32,083 bases of DNA from Actinomycetota bacterium (GTDB taxonomy: Bacteria > Actinomycetota > Acidimicrobiia > Acidimicrobiales > Ilumatobacteraceae), in contig WLSJ01000003.1 of the NCBI GenBank assembly GCA_009705865.1, positions 1 to 32,083 of the forward strand. Direction: 5' to 3'. Position numbers and translations under genes: made by a program. The notes beneath the pieces are model-generated. The model was given only the letters and a program-made list of their open reading frames with translations. It did not search any database and was not told where the DNA came from. Below, in pieces: positions 1 to 9,509 of the stretch. How positions within the stretch are numbered: position 1 is the stretch's first letter; the number at the start of each line of letters is the position of its first letter.

Positions 1-1
1 C

Positions 2-295
2 GCACTGTCACGCGGGCGGGCGCGTCCGCAGCCAGATGTAGATGATGTGCCGACTCTGTTGGGAGACGTCATCATTTGTCCCATAGTGGCCGAGAGACAA
101 GCGTCTACCCATGCGGGCACGACAGACGACGAGTTGGCACTGTTGTTGGTGCATGGCATTTTGCATGTCTTGGGTTTTGATCACCACGATGAACCCACAA
201 CAACCGAGATGCGAGCACGGGAATTGGCTATCTTGACTACACACCATTGGTCAGGGCCAGCTCCGAGTGGTTTTAGACAGGAACAAGACGAATGA
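2..295 (+). CDS. ybeY: Endoribonuclease YbeY, C-terminal part (5' truncated by window edge)
   Basis: Frame is open from base 2: ...LLGDVIICPIVAERQ...ELALLLVHGILHVLGFDHHD, matching the YbeY zinc motif HGxxHxxGxDH; located upstream of a CorC-like gene. Confidence 0.9.
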   Translation, partial: ALSRGRARPQPDVDDVPTLLGDVIICPIVAERQASTHAGTTDDELALLLVHGILHVLGFDHHDEPTTTEMRARELAILTTHHWSGPAPSGFRQEQDE

Positions 296-1575
296 TTGCA
301 ACTTCACCCACCTCTGCTGATTGGTGGATGTTTGTCGGAATTCTCCTTTTGCTGGGATGTCTGATTGTTTTGTCCATTGCTGAAATGGGACTGTCGCGAG
401 TATCAAAGCCAAAGGCACAAGCTCTTGCAGACTCGGGCGCCAAAGGTGGCCCAGCTCTGCTTGGGCTCGTAACCCACCCAGAGCGATGGGTGAACCCGTT
501 GTTGTTGTCTGTGAACGTGTGTCAGACGGTGCAGGCAACGTTGACAGGTGTTGTTGCAGGTCGACTCTTTGGGCCGGCCGGAGTTGCAATTGGTGTGGTC
601 TTAAACGTTGTGGTGTTTTTTGTGTTTGCAGAAGCTGTGCCTAAGACCTATGCAATTTTGCATTCAGATAGAGCAGCACTTTCTACGTCTCGTCTGACGG
701 CTCTTCTAGTTGCGTTCTATCCGTTGCGCAAGATGTCGCAGGGTCTTATTGGCCTGACCAACATTGTTGTCAAGGGCAAAGGATTAGAACAAGGTCCATT
801 TATCGGCGAGCAAGAGTTCCTAGGGATGGTGGAAGCGGCGGTTGAAGATGAAGTCATTGAACATGAAGAACGCGCGCTGATCGAATCCATTATTGAATTC
901 GGCGACACCGTTGTCCGCGAAATTATGCGACCACGACCAGACATAGTCAGCGTTGACGCTGGTGAGACCCTGGACATGGCCCTTGATGAAGCGTTTGAAC
1001 ACGGAGTGAGTCGCTTGCCAGTAATGCGTAAGGACGAAGACGACAACGAAGACGTGCTCGGAATTGTCTACGCAAAAGATTTGATGAAAAAGATTCGCGC
1101 CGGTGCAGGATCTGAACCAGTTGACCATTTGGTTCGAGCTGCAGTGGTGATTCCGGAAAATAAGCCGGTTGCGAAACTGATGCGAGAGATGCAACGCGAC
1201 CACTTTCACATGGCCATAGTTGCCGATGAATACGGAAGCATCACTGGGCTTGTAACACTGGAAGATTGCCTTGAAGAACTTGTGGGTGAAATTGTTGATG
1301 AGCACGACGATGAAGTGCCGGATGTACGAATGCTTCCTAATGGGGAGTCGTTGGTAGATGCTGGAATGTCGATCGCAGATTTCAACGAGCATTTCAGTGT
1401 TGATCTGGCTGATGAAGAGTTCGATACGGTCGGCGGGTTCTTGTTTGGGCTGCTCGAGCATGTCCCTGTGGTCGGAGAAACCCTGGAAGTTGAAGGATGG
1501 CGTTTCGTTGTCGAGGCTCTAGAGGGTCGACGAATCACTGAAGTGCGCTTAATGCCTGTCATTGATACTGAGTAA
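292..1575 (+). CDS. CorC/HlyC-family (CNNM + CBS pair + CorC_HlyC domain) membrane protein
   Basis: N-terminal hydrophobic DUF21-like region, then EFGDTVVREIMRPRPDIVSVDAGETLDMAL...SRLPVMRKDEDD..GIVYAKDLM and C-terminal MAIVADEYGSITGLVTLEDCLEELVGEIVDE; 4-bp overlap with ybeY. Confidence 0.92.
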   Translation: MIATSPTSADWWMFVGILLLLGCLIVLSIAEMGLSRVSKPKAQALADSGAKGGPALLGLVTHPERWVNPLLLSVNVCQTVQATLTGVVAGRLFGPAGVAIGVVLNVVVFFVFAEAVPKTYAILHSDRAALSTSRLTALLVAFYPLRKMSQGLIGLTNIVVKGKGLEQGPFIGEQEFLGMVEAAVEDEVIEHEERALIESIIEFGDTVVREIMRPRPDIVSVDAGETLDMALDEAFEHGVSRLPVMRKDEDDNEDVLGIVYAKDLMKKIRAGAGSEPVDHLVRAAVVIPENKPVAKLMREMQRDHFHMAIVADEYGSITGLVTLEDCLEELVGEIVDEHDDEVPDVRMLPNGESLVDAGMSIADFNEHFSVDLADEEFDTVGGFLFGLLEHVPVVGETLEVEGWRFVVEALEGRRITEVRLMPVIDTE

Positions 1576-1597
1576 CGCTGCATCACAGCCCGTTCGG

Positions 1598-1603
1598 TAA
1601 GTT
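1598..1603 (+). promoter_or_regulatory. Putative -10 element for leaderless SDR transcript
   Basis: TAAGTT-N6-ATG(1610). Confidence 0.4.
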
Positions 1604-1609
1604 AGCCGC

Positions 1610-2359
1610 ATGGAAGTTTCACTCAAAGGTAAAGTCGCACTAGTAACGGGAGCATCTCGTGGCATCGGTTTGGCAATAGCTAAAACGTTTGCCGAATCTG
1701 GCGCCAGCGTCATGATGGTGTCTCGCAAGATTGATGAATCTGCAATGGAAGGCATTGATGGCGAAGTTGCTATTCGTCCTGCCAACGTAGGTGACCCAAC
1801 GGCCGCTGCTGATGTTGTGCGCGAAACTATTGAAAAGTTCGGACGTCTCGACATTCTGGTGAATAACGCCGCGACAAACCCGTACTACGGACCAACAATG
1901 GGTGTCGATGAGAGTCGTTATGACAAAACTTTTCAGATCAACTTGAAAGCTCCATTGCAGTGGACTCAAGCTGCGTACGAAGCATCATTCAAAAAGTCTC
2001 CGGGTGTAATTATCAACATCGCATCGGTAGGTGGTTTACGTACTGATGGAGGCGGCTTAGGTATTTACAACTTGACCAAAGCAGCGTTGATTCATTTCAC
2101 ACGTCAACTTGCTAGCGAAATCGGACCCAACAGAGTCATTGGTATTGCTCCTGGTTTGGTGAAGACAGACTTTGCTGGTTTTCTCGTAGAGAACTTTGGT
2201 GACAAGATCGCAGCAACAGTTCCGTTGAAGCGCCTCGGTGAACCTGAGGACATTGCGAACTTGGCAACATTCTTGGCATCTGATGCCGCTAGTTGGATTA
2301 CGGGCGAAACGTACGTCATTGACGGCGGCGCAGGCCTAGGTACTTCTGGCGCAAGCTAA
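1610..2359 (+). CDS. SDR-family oxidoreductase (FabG-like)
   Basis: GASRGIGLAIAK (TGxxxGxG), LVNNAATN, YNLTKAAL (YxxxK), C-terminal YVIDGGAGLG. Confidence 0.92.
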   Translation: MEVSLKGKVALVTGASRGIGLAIAKTFAESGASVMMVSRKIDESAMEGIDGEVAIRPANVGDPTAAADVVRETIEKFGRLDILVNNAATNPYYGPTMGVDESRYDKTFQINLKAPLQWTQAAYEASFKKSPGVIINIASVGGLRTDGGGLGIYNLTKAALIHFTRQLASEIGPNRVIGIAPGLVKTDFAGFLVENFGDKIAATVPLKRLGEPEDIANLATFLASDAASWITGETYVIDGGAGLGTSGAS

Positions 2360-3501
2360 GACGTTGACACGCTGCGTACGAGCAACGCTCGTTGCGGTTT
2401 ACCAAGAGATGTTCTTGGGATAGTAGAAACAACATGCACGTTGCGCGGAGCGCAGTGAGCTGGCATCACTAATTTGACGTGATCGCGCAGTTCTTCCAAG
2501 GTGATGCTTGTGGAATCTTGTACAACCACCCATGCGTGTACTGCCATGCCCCACTCAGGGTCAGGTACGCCAGCAACACACACTTCTGCAACTGATTCAT
2601 GAGTAAGCAAAGTCTCTTCAACAGATTCTGGCCAGATGTTTTCGCCGCCCGAAATAATGAGATCACCTTCGCGACCCTCAACTGTTAGTACGCCATCGCT
2701 AGATAATGCGCCACGGTCTCCGGTGCGAAACCAGCCATCATTATCTAGTGGGTATGTGTCGTCGCGATACGCGCGCAGCAACATCGGGGCGCGAACATAA
2801 ACGATGGAATCGCGAATCTCGATTTCGACTCCTGGCAGTGCAGTGCCGTTGTACACAATGCCACTGCCCGTTTCGGTCATTCCGTATGTAGTGATGCAAT
2901 TGTCTGGGAGATCTTTGGGGGCTCGGGCTCCGCCCAACACAATTGTTCTGTACAGAGACGCATCAACCCGTTGCAATGCAGTCGCAACGAGGGAAACAAG
3001 TGTTGCGCCGTTTGTTGCAGCATCTTCATAGGCCTCTTTCGTAAAAGAAGGGACTGCTACAAGTGAGGTACCCATGATGAGAGAACGCGTGATGACAGAA
3101 AGACCCCCAACATGTGATGGCGGCAAGCAGGCCAACCACTGGTCTTTTAGTGAAACTTTGAGTCTGGCCGAAGTTGCACGGGCACTTGCTTCCAAGGCTG
3201 CCATGGTGAGCACTGCGGCCTTTTGTGTTCCGGTGGTTCCGCTAGTGGCTACGACAACGGCATCGCCAGCATCGACGAGGCGCCCAGAGACTGTTTCGTC
3301 TCCGCCGAGGGTTGCCATGATTGTTGGCTGAACAATGTCAAGTATCTGTTGACGCGCTGGTGCAGGTAGTCGCTGGTCTAGGGCAAAGACGGCGTCGTCG
3401 TTATCCCATGCTCGTGACAGTCGATCCACGAGCGCTTGTCCGTTTGGCATGTCAAGGCAGACCAACTCGTTCACGTCTACAGCGTACGGCTCGTGCGACA
3501 C
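2356..3501 (-). CDS. menE: o-Succinylbenzoate--CoA ligase (MenE-like AMP-forming ligase)
   Basis: VVATSGTTGTQKAAVL, TYGMTETGSG, GWFRTGDRG, GREGDLIISGGENIWPESVEE; compact 381 aa; in a men gene cluster. GTG start. Confidence 0.85.
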   Translation of the reverse strand: MSHEPYAVDVNELVCLDMPNGQALVDRLSRAWDNDDAVFALDQRLPAPARQQILDIVQPTIMATLGGDETVSGRLVDAGDAVVVATSGTTGTQKAAVLTMAALEASARATSARLKVSLKDQWLACLPPSHVGGLSVITRSLIMGTSLVAVPSFTKEAYEDAATNGATLVSLVATALQRVDASLYRTIVLGGARAPKDLPDNCITTYGMTETGSGIVYNGTALPGVEIEIRDSIVYVRAPMLLRAYRDDTYPLDNDGWFRTGDRGALSSDGVLTVEGREGDLIISGGENIWPESVEETLLTHESVAEVCVAGVPDPEWGMAVHAWVVVQDSTSITLEELRDHVKLVMPAHCAPRNVHVVSTIPRTSLGKPQRALLVRSVSTS

Positions 3502-3508
3502 TAGTGGT

Positions 3509-4414
3509 ATGACAATTCCTCATGACCCCGCAACTCTTGGATGGAAAAAGTGGGTGATCGGGGCTCGGCCTCGCACATTGCCTGCAGCCGTTGTTCCGGT
3601 TCTCGTGGGCCTGGCTTGTGCAAGCGGTGCAGATGTGACGACGTGGTGGAGAGCTGCGCTTGCCGGAGTTGTCAGTTTGTCTTTGCAAGTGGGTGTGAAT
3701 TATGCAAATGACTATTCAGACGGAGTGAAGGGGACAGATGCTGTACGTGTCGGCCCACTGCGTCTCGTTGGTTCCGGTGCCGCGTCAGCTGTGCATGTAA
3801 AGCGTGCTGCCTTCATCATGTTTGCCATTGCAGCCTGTTCGGGTCTCGTGTTGGCACTTGATACATCACTGTGGCTGGTGGCGGTAGGTGCGGCTGCAAT
3901 TATCGCGGCGTGGACCTACACGGGTGGCCCACGACCTTATGGGTACGCCGGATGGGGAGAACTGTTTGTGTTCGTATTCTTTGGCATTGTTGCCACAGTG
4001 GGCACCGAATATGTGGTGTCAGAGGAATTCACGGCTGCTGGGCTTGTGGCAAGCGTTGCTGTTGGTTGTTTGGCCTGTGCATTGCTCGTAATCAACAATT
4101 TGCGTGACATTCCCGGAGACACGGTCGCAGGCAAAAATACTTTGGCGGTAAAACTGGGCGATGCACGCACACGCAAACTGTTTGCACTACTCATCATCAT
4201 CGCAATGGTTTCAATAGGTGCTACATCTGCGATGGTTGGGGCGTACGCATTGTTTGGCCTAGTAGGAATTGTCGCAATTCGACCCGCGCTAGAGGCAGTT
4301 GCTCGTGGCGCCAAGGGACGTGATTTGATTATCGTGCTGGGCAATGTTGGTAGAGCTCAGTTAGTAATGGGAGTCACTTTTGCTGCAGGAATAGCAGTCT
4401 CGTTAACGCAATAG
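3509..4414 (+). CDS. menA: 1,4-Dihydroxy-2-naphthoate polyprenyltransferase
   Basis: MTIPHDPATLGWKKWVIGARPRTLPAAVVPVLVG; NYANDYSDGVKGTD (NDxxD) and NNLRDIPGDTVAGKNTLAVKLG; polytopic. ATG at 3509 preferred over the ORF-track start at 3449. Confidence 0.93.
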   Translation: MTIPHDPATLGWKKWVIGARPRTLPAAVVPVLVGLACASGADVTTWWRAALAGVVSLSLQVGVNYANDYSDGVKGTDAVRVGPLRLVGSGAASAVHVKRAAFIMFAIAACSGLVLALDTSLWLVAVGAAAIIAAWTYTGGPRPYGYAGWGELFVFVFFGIVATVGTEYVVSEEFTAAGLVASVAVGCLACALLVINNLRDIPGDTVAGKNTLAVKLGDARTRKLFALLIIIAMVSIGATSAMVGAYALFGLVGIVAIRPALEAVARGAKGRDLIIVLGNVGRAQLVMGVTFAAGIAVSLTQ

Positions 4415-5119
4415 TTGTTGCAATATCGCAGCGGTTGTCAGTTCGTCTTCCAGGTGAACTGAATGACCGACAGATGACACGATCGAAATTTCTGATTGCG
4501 GAATTACATCGTTCATTTCTCTAGCGATCTCGACAAATTTGGAATCGAGTTCACCGGCAATTACGTGCACAGGCATTGCAAGTTGAGAGAGTGATTCCCA
4601 TAGTGGGTCTTGCGTTCCGGTGCCTGCATACCGTAATGAATTTGCAAGCCCGCTAGCACTATTGCGCAGACGATCTGAACGCTGGTCGTTGGAAGAATCA
4701 AGTCCTGAAAATAGTGGCAGGGCTAGCCATTCGTTGATGAAAGATTCAACACCGACATCTTCGATATGGTGAGCCAACGAATTGTCGCTGTTACGACGTG
4801 CGAGTCGTTCTTCTGTGTTTCGAATTCCTGGGGTACCGCTGATCAGTACTAATTGTGAAACCACCTGCGGGAACAGGGTTGCTACGTGGAGAGCCATACG
4901 GGCACCCATCGAATATCCGACTAAGACTCCTGGCTGCATCGTTGACGAAATGTCAGAGGCATATTCAGACAGTGTGCGTTTGCCGTCTGGGTTGAGGCCA
5001 TGACCAGGTGCATCAGGGCAAGAGGGGGTTACCGAAGATGGAAGCAGCCGTACAAGAGAATCCCACGATGATCCGGTTTGGGTGAACCCATGAAGGAAGG
5101 TGGCGTGTTGTTGAATCAA
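4403..5119 (-). CDS. menH: Alpha/beta hydrolase, probable SHCHC synthase (MenH-like)
   Basis: FLHGFTQTGSSWDSL, PDAPGHG, GYSMGARMALH (GxSxG), GHSVHLED; within men cluster; TTG start overlapping the upstream stop (TTGA). Confidence 0.8.
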   Translation of the reverse strand: MIQQHATFLHGFTQTGSSWDSLVRLLPSSVTPSCPDAPGHGLNPDGKRTLSEYASDISSTMQPGVLVGYSMGARMALHVATLFPQVVSQLVLISGTPGIRNTEERLARRNSDNSLAHHIEDVGVESFINEWLALPLFSGLDSSNDQRSDRLRNSASGLANSLRYAGTGTQDPLWESLSQLAMPVHVIAGELDSKFVEIAREMNDVIPQSEISIVSSVGHSVHLEDELTTAAILQQLLR

Positions 5120-5763
5120 CGAGTGAGCGCGCGTTCTAGGACATTGACGAACACATCGACATCTTGAGCGCCAGGGATAAGAAAGCGGTCATCAATAACG
5201 AATGAAGGGACAGCCGTTATCTCTCTCATAACTGCTCCGTCTAGGTCTGCTTGCACTTCGGCGAGGCCGTTGTCAGTATCGAGCCATGCACGTAGTGATG
5301 AACCGTCGAGGCCAATCTCTGTTGCGCACGTAGCCACAACGTCAGCATCGCCAACATCAAGCCCGTCTGTGAAATAGGCAGACATCAGTCGTTCTTTGAA
5401 TGTGGCCTGAACAATTGCACCGTGGTGTTCAAGAGCCCAGTGCAATGCACGATGAGCCAGGATGGTGTTTGCACGAAGAGCGATATCCATATTGAATTCG
5501 ATGTCATCGGCCGCAGCGACTGACGTGACATGGTGAAGAATCTGTTCGGCCCGTTCGCGTCCGCCAAACTTTTTTGCATAACTGTCAACAACGGGTGTTG
5601 GACTTCCCAACGGTGCTGTGGGGTCAAGTTGGTATGCCTTGAACACCACCTCGATTGGTTCTGAAAAACCTTTCTGGCGAAGCACTTCGAGCGCGTTGTC
5701 AAACCGGCGCTTTCCTATGAAGCACCAAGGGCAAACGACATCAGACCAGATTTCCACACGCAT
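5116..5763 (-). CDS. DsbA-family (FrnE-like) thiol-disulfide oxidoreductase
   Basis: MRVEIWSDVVCPWCFIGKRRFDNAL (CPWC), ...AVPSFVIDDRFLIPGAQ (cis-Pro). An alternative start (MSPIVTP) would lie at 5784. Confidence 0.88.
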   Translation of the reverse strand: MRVEIWSDVVCPWCFIGKRRFDNALEVLRQKGFSEPIEVVFKAYQLDPTAPLGSPTPVVDSYAKKFGGRERAEQILHHVTSVAAADDIEFNMDIALRANTILAHRALHWALEHHGAIVQATFKERLMSAYFTDGLDVGDADVVATCATEIGLDGSSLRAWLDTDNGLAEVQADLDGAVMREITAVPSFVIDDRFLIPGAQDVDVFVNVLERALTR

Positions 5764-5782
5764 AGGTGTAACGATAGGTGAC

Positions 5783-7465
5783 ATGAGTTCTTCTGGCGAC
5801 ACTGCAGCCACATTTTGCGCAACATTGGTCGACGAATGGGAACGCCAAGGCGTGGTTCATGCGGTGGTTGCTCCCGGTAGCCGTAGTACGCCACTTGCAA
5901 TCGCTCTCAGTCGTTCAGACATTATTCGGGTGCATGTGTTTCATGATGAACGAAGTGCAGCGTTTGCTGCCTTGGGTATCGGGTCAGCATCTGGTGCGCC
6001 AGCGATTCTGTTGTGTACGTCTGGCACCGCCGCCACACATTTCCATGCAGCAGTAGTTGAGGCCCATCAGAGCGATGTGCCGATGATTGTGTGTACCGCA
6101 GATCGTCCCCCTGAATTACGCGACGTCGCGGCCCCACAAACAATCGATCAAACACACCTGTTCGGCTCCGCGGTTCGATGGTTTCATGATCCGGGTGTGC
6201 CGTCTCGCGAAGCATCTTCGTCATGGAGATCTTTAGCGGCACGCAGCGTGCAAGCTTCTGTTGGGGTGCGTCCAGGCCCGGTGCATCTCAATTTGCCGTT
6301 CAGAGAACCGCTTGTTGGCAATGTAGTTGACATGCCGCAGGCACGTGATGGTTCATGGTCAGTGGTTTCCCGTTTGTCAGCTTCTACCGAGCATGGTGAA
6401 GAGCATGTCGCCCAGATATTGAGTGGACGTCGGGGAGTAGTGATTGCTGGTCGTGGAGCTGGCCGTGATGTGTTGTTGCTAGCTAACGCGCTTGGCTGGC
6501 CAATTTTTGCTGATCCACTCAGTGGTGTACGCGAAAATGATGACGCCGTAATTATCGGCTTTGATTCAATACTGCGATCTGATGCATTTGCTTCAAGTCA
6601 TTTCCCTGAAGTGGTTGTGCGAGTGGGGTCAACACCTGCTTCAAAAGTGTTGTCACAATGGGTGACACGATCAGGCGCTCGTATTGTGCAATTGCGTTCT
6701 TCTGAGATGGTGATTGATCAAGATCACTCTGTCGAAGCAAATGTTGTCGGTGATATTGGGTCAAGCATCCGAGTGTTAGCCAAATCTGTAACTTCCTGTG
6801 ACAAGAAATGGCGTGAGGAATGGATCGCTTCCGAACGTGTAGCTCAAAAGGTAATCGACATGTGGGCCTCACGGAACTTCAGTGAACCGTCCGTGGCCCG
6901 AGCAGTCACAGCGGCCATGAATGTTGGAGAACATCTCGTGATTTCTTCGTCTATGCCAATCCGAGATGTCGAATGGTACGGAACAGCGACGCCTGGCGTC
7001 ACTGTCTATTCCAATAGAGGCGCCAATGGCATTGACGGTGTCGTCAGTACTGCAGTCGGAGTGGCATTGGCTACGCGAGCTCCAGTCACTCTTCTGATCG
7101 GTGATGTTGCTTGTATTCATGACTCGAACGGTTTATGGGCACTGAATCGACGTGAGGTTGATTTAAAGATTGTGGTCACGAACAATGACGGGGGAAGCAT
7201 CTTTTCGTTTTTGCCTCAGGCAAGTGTGGTGAGTGAAAACACATTCGAGTTGTTATACGGAACTCCTCACGGAGTGTCGTTTGAACATTTAGCCGCAGCG
7301 CATGGGATTGAATTTGATCGCGCCAGCAGTACCGAAGATTTGCATCACGCACTGTCTAGGCATGGCACTCGCTTAATCGAAGTGCCTTGTGATCGTTCGG
7401 TCAATGTTGCACAGCATGAGGCGTTGCAAGCAGAAGTGATTTCAGCGATAGAGGCTATGGCCTAA
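5783..7465 (+). CDS. menD: 2-Succinyl-5-enolpyruvyl-6-hydroxy-3-cyclohexene-1-carboxylate synthase
   Basis: VVAPGSRSTPLAIAL, VFHDERSAAFAALG, TSGTAATHFHAAVVEA, TADRPPELRDVAAPQTIDQ, NRGANGIDGVVSTAVG, GDVACIHDSNGL; ThDP-enzyme signatures of MenD. Confidence 0.95.
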   Translation: MSSSGDTAATFCATLVDEWERQGVVHAVVAPGSRSTPLAIALSRSDIIRVHVFHDERSAAFAALGIGSASGAPAILLCTSGTAATHFHAAVVEAHQSDVPMIVCTADRPPELRDVAAPQTIDQTHLFGSAVRWFHDPGVPSREASSSWRSLAARSVQASVGVRPGPVHLNLPFREPLVGNVVDMPQARDGSWSVVSRLSASTEHGEEHVAQILSGRRGVVIAGRGAGRDVLLLANALGWPIFADPLSGVRENDDAVIIGFDSILRSDAFASSHFPEVVVRVGSTPASKVLSQWVTRSGARIVQLRSSEMVIDQDHSVEANVVGDIGSSIRVLAKSVTSCDKKWREEWIASERVAQKVIDMWASRNFSEPSVARAVTAAMNVGEHLVISSSMPIRDVEWYGTATPGVTVYSNRGANGIDGVVSTAVGVALATRAPVTLLIGDVACIHDSNGLWALNRREVDLKIVVTNNDGGSIFSFLPQASVVSENTFELLYGTPHGVSFEHLAAAHGIEFDRASSTEDLHHALSRHGTRLIEVPCDRSVNVAQHEALQAEVISAIEAMA

Positions 7466-8678
7466 CAATTGCAGACAGCATTGCTTGAAACTTTGCTTGA
7501 GTCTCAGCCAGCTCGACATACGGATCGCTGTCAGCAACGATGCCACCACCTGCAAACAGACGTGCGGTGCGGTTGTCTTGCGAGATTTCTGCGCACCTAA
7601 TAGTGACTGCAAAGACTCCGTTGCCTTTTGCGTCCATGTAGCCGACGGCGCCTCCGTAGTAGCCGCGGTGAAGGCCCTCTGTCTGATTAATGAGTGCGAT
7701 AGCGGCGCCAGAAGGGTGTCCGCCCAATGCCGGAGTAGGGCATAGAGCACGTACTAGCGAGAACACGTGAGCAGGCGGGTCGGTCAGCGCGCCTTCGATG
7801 CTCGTGCCGAGATGCTGCACGTTTGCAACCGTGACAATTGATGGTTCTGCTTCCCAATCGAGGTACGAGCAGTAGGGCAAGAGAGTGTCGTGCACCATGT
7901 CAATAACAATGCGATGCTCAATCTGATTCTTTTTGCTTGCGATGAGTTCATCTGCCAGCTGTTTGTCTGTTGCTGTATCTCCGGTTCTGGGTGCGGTACC
8001 CGCCAACGGATGACTACGAACTGTTGATTGGTCAACTGACACCAGCAGTTCGGGCGATGCGCCGATGATGTTGTTGACGCAATAGCGATAACTGGAACCA
8101 AAGGAGGCCCGTAAGCGCAGCAAAATGGCATGAACATCAATTGGGTCATCGGCATGAACCTCTATGTCGCGGGCGATCACTGCTTTGTCGATGTCTCCTG
8201 CACGCACTGCGTCGCGTGCGGAAGTGACGGCATCGAGATACTGGCCGATAGCGGTTCGCGGTGACACACGATATGAATTGCTATGAGGGCGTGGTGGTGG
8301 CGTGTTTATCGCTGTTGTTATCGCGGCATGAAAAACATCATCAGTTAGGTCGCTGTCGTCTTTTCCGATCAAGGTGACTGTCGGAATTGAACTTTCGGTT
8401 TTACGAAAGATGATCGTGGGCAGGACAAAGGTTGCAGACTCGGTGGGTAAGAACGGGACAAGCCCGAACAGGATTGGACCAGTGTCTCTCAGTGTTGAGT
8501 CAGTATTCGTGCTTGGCTTAAGAGTTGCCAAAAAGGTCAGCGCATCTGATTCTGAGACTGTGTGAGTTATTCCTCTACCAGCTACGCCAACACCATCACG
8601 TACAAAGAGAAAACCATCGCCACGGCACACAGTGTTGAGGTCGAATGGCTCAACACATTCGATGGTGCGATACATCAT
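7455..8678 (-). CDS. menF: Isochorismate synthase
   Basis: SPELLVSVDQSTVRSHPLAGTAPRTGD, KNQIEHRIVIDMV, CPTPALGGHPSGAAIALINQTEGLHRGYYGGAVGYMD, RLFAGGGIVADSDPYVELAETQAKF. Confidence 0.93.
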   Translation of the reverse strand: MMYRTIECVEPFDLNTVCRGDGFLFVRDGVGVAGRGITHTVSESDALTFLATLKPSTNTDSTLRDTGPILFGLVPFLPTESATFVLPTIIFRKTESSIPTVTLIGKDDSDLTDDVFHAAITTAINTPPPRPHSNSYRVSPRTAIGQYLDAVTSARDAVRAGDIDKAVIARDIEVHADDPIDVHAILLRLRASFGSSYRYCVNNIIGASPELLVSVDQSTVRSHPLAGTAPRTGDTATDKQLADELIASKKNQIEHRIVIDMVHDTLLPYCSYLDWEAEPSIVTVANVQHLGTSIEGALTDPPAHVFSLVRALCPTPALGGHPSGAAIALINQTEGLHRGYYGGAVGYMDAKGNGVFAVTIRCAEISQDNRTARLFAGGGIVADSDPYVELAETQAKFQAMLSAIVRP

Positions 8679-9403
8679 GGTGTGTTTTTGGTTCCGACCA
8701 TGAGCTGAGTAAGTCCACCAGATAACTGCGTGTGCGTTGCATCGGCAAAACCGGCCTTTTTGAGCATGGCCACTAGAGCTGTTCTTTCGGGAAGGTATGC
8801 GACACTTCGTGGTAGGTAGCGATACGCGGCTGCATCACTAAAGATGGCTCCGATACGCGGAACAATCTTGCCGAAATAAATGTTGTTCCCGAATCTGATG
8901 AGGCGATTGTGTGGAATGCCGACATCAAGAAGCGCAACACGACCGCCAGGGCGAATGACGCGTGCGCATTCAGCAAAGAATTTCTCAAGATCAACCAAAT
9001 TCCGAAGAGCGAACCCACAAATTACTCCGTCAACTGATTGAGAAGGAATGGGGAGGCGAAGAATGTCAGCCTGCACTCGTGGCGCACCGCTGTGATCGTT
9101 CGACAACATGCCAAAAGAGAGATCGAAAGCGATGGGTGTCAACTGGGCTCGGCGAAGGTCAACACATAAGTCTCCGGTACCTGCAGCAAGGTCTAGGACT
9201 ACCGACTGAGGGGGCAGAGCTAGGTCACGCACTGCACGGCGACGCCACCGCGTATCAAGACGAAAGGTCATGATGCGATTCACAAGGTCATAGCGAGGTG
9301 CAATGGCATCAAACATGCCGCGAACCATTTGAGACTTCTCGACACCCTCGGGAAGGGACGTAGAGTCCCATGAGGAGGGCATGGGGGACTCAGATGACTT
9401 CAC
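8675..9403 (-). CDS. menG: Demethylmenaquinone methyltransferase (UbiE/MenG family)
   Basis: VRGMFDAIAPRYDLVNRIMTFRLDTRWRR, VLDLAAGTGDLCVDL, GFALRNLVDLEKFFAECARVIRPGGRVALLDVG, LSGGLTQLMVGTK. GTG start; overlaps menF by 4 bp. Confidence 0.95.
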   Translation of the reverse strand: MKSSESPMPSSWDSTSLPEGVEKSQMVRGMFDAIAPRYDLVNRIMTFRLDTRWRRRAVRDLALPPQSVVLDLAAGTGDLCVDLRRAQLTPIAFDLSFGMLSNDHSGAPRVQADILRLPIPSQSVDGVICGFALRNLVDLEKFFAECARVIRPGGRVALLDVGIPHNRLIRFGNNIYFGKIVPRIGAIFSDAAAYRYLPRSVAYLPERTALVAMLKKAGFADATHTQLSGGLTQLMVGTKNTP

Positions 9404-9409
9404 ACGGTA

Positions 9410-9415
9410 AGACTA
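9410..9415 (-). promoter_or_regulatory. Putative -10 element for leaderless menG transcript
   Basis: Minus strand TAGTCT-N6-GTG(9403). Confidence 0.4.
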
Positions 9416-9509
9416 AGGGCGCAAATGCAGCTACCCCAAGTACAACTCGCCGTTTTTGTCTGCGACACAGCAGAATGGAACATCACAGAGTCCACAGGGA
9501 GGACCCCTC

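Noticed and set aside
820-1461. 213-aa minus-strand ORF antisense to the CorC-like gene
   Set aside because: Lies entirely within a well-supported gene on the opposite strand; composition (His/Phe/Asn rich) is typical of a shadow ORF; no recognisable motif.
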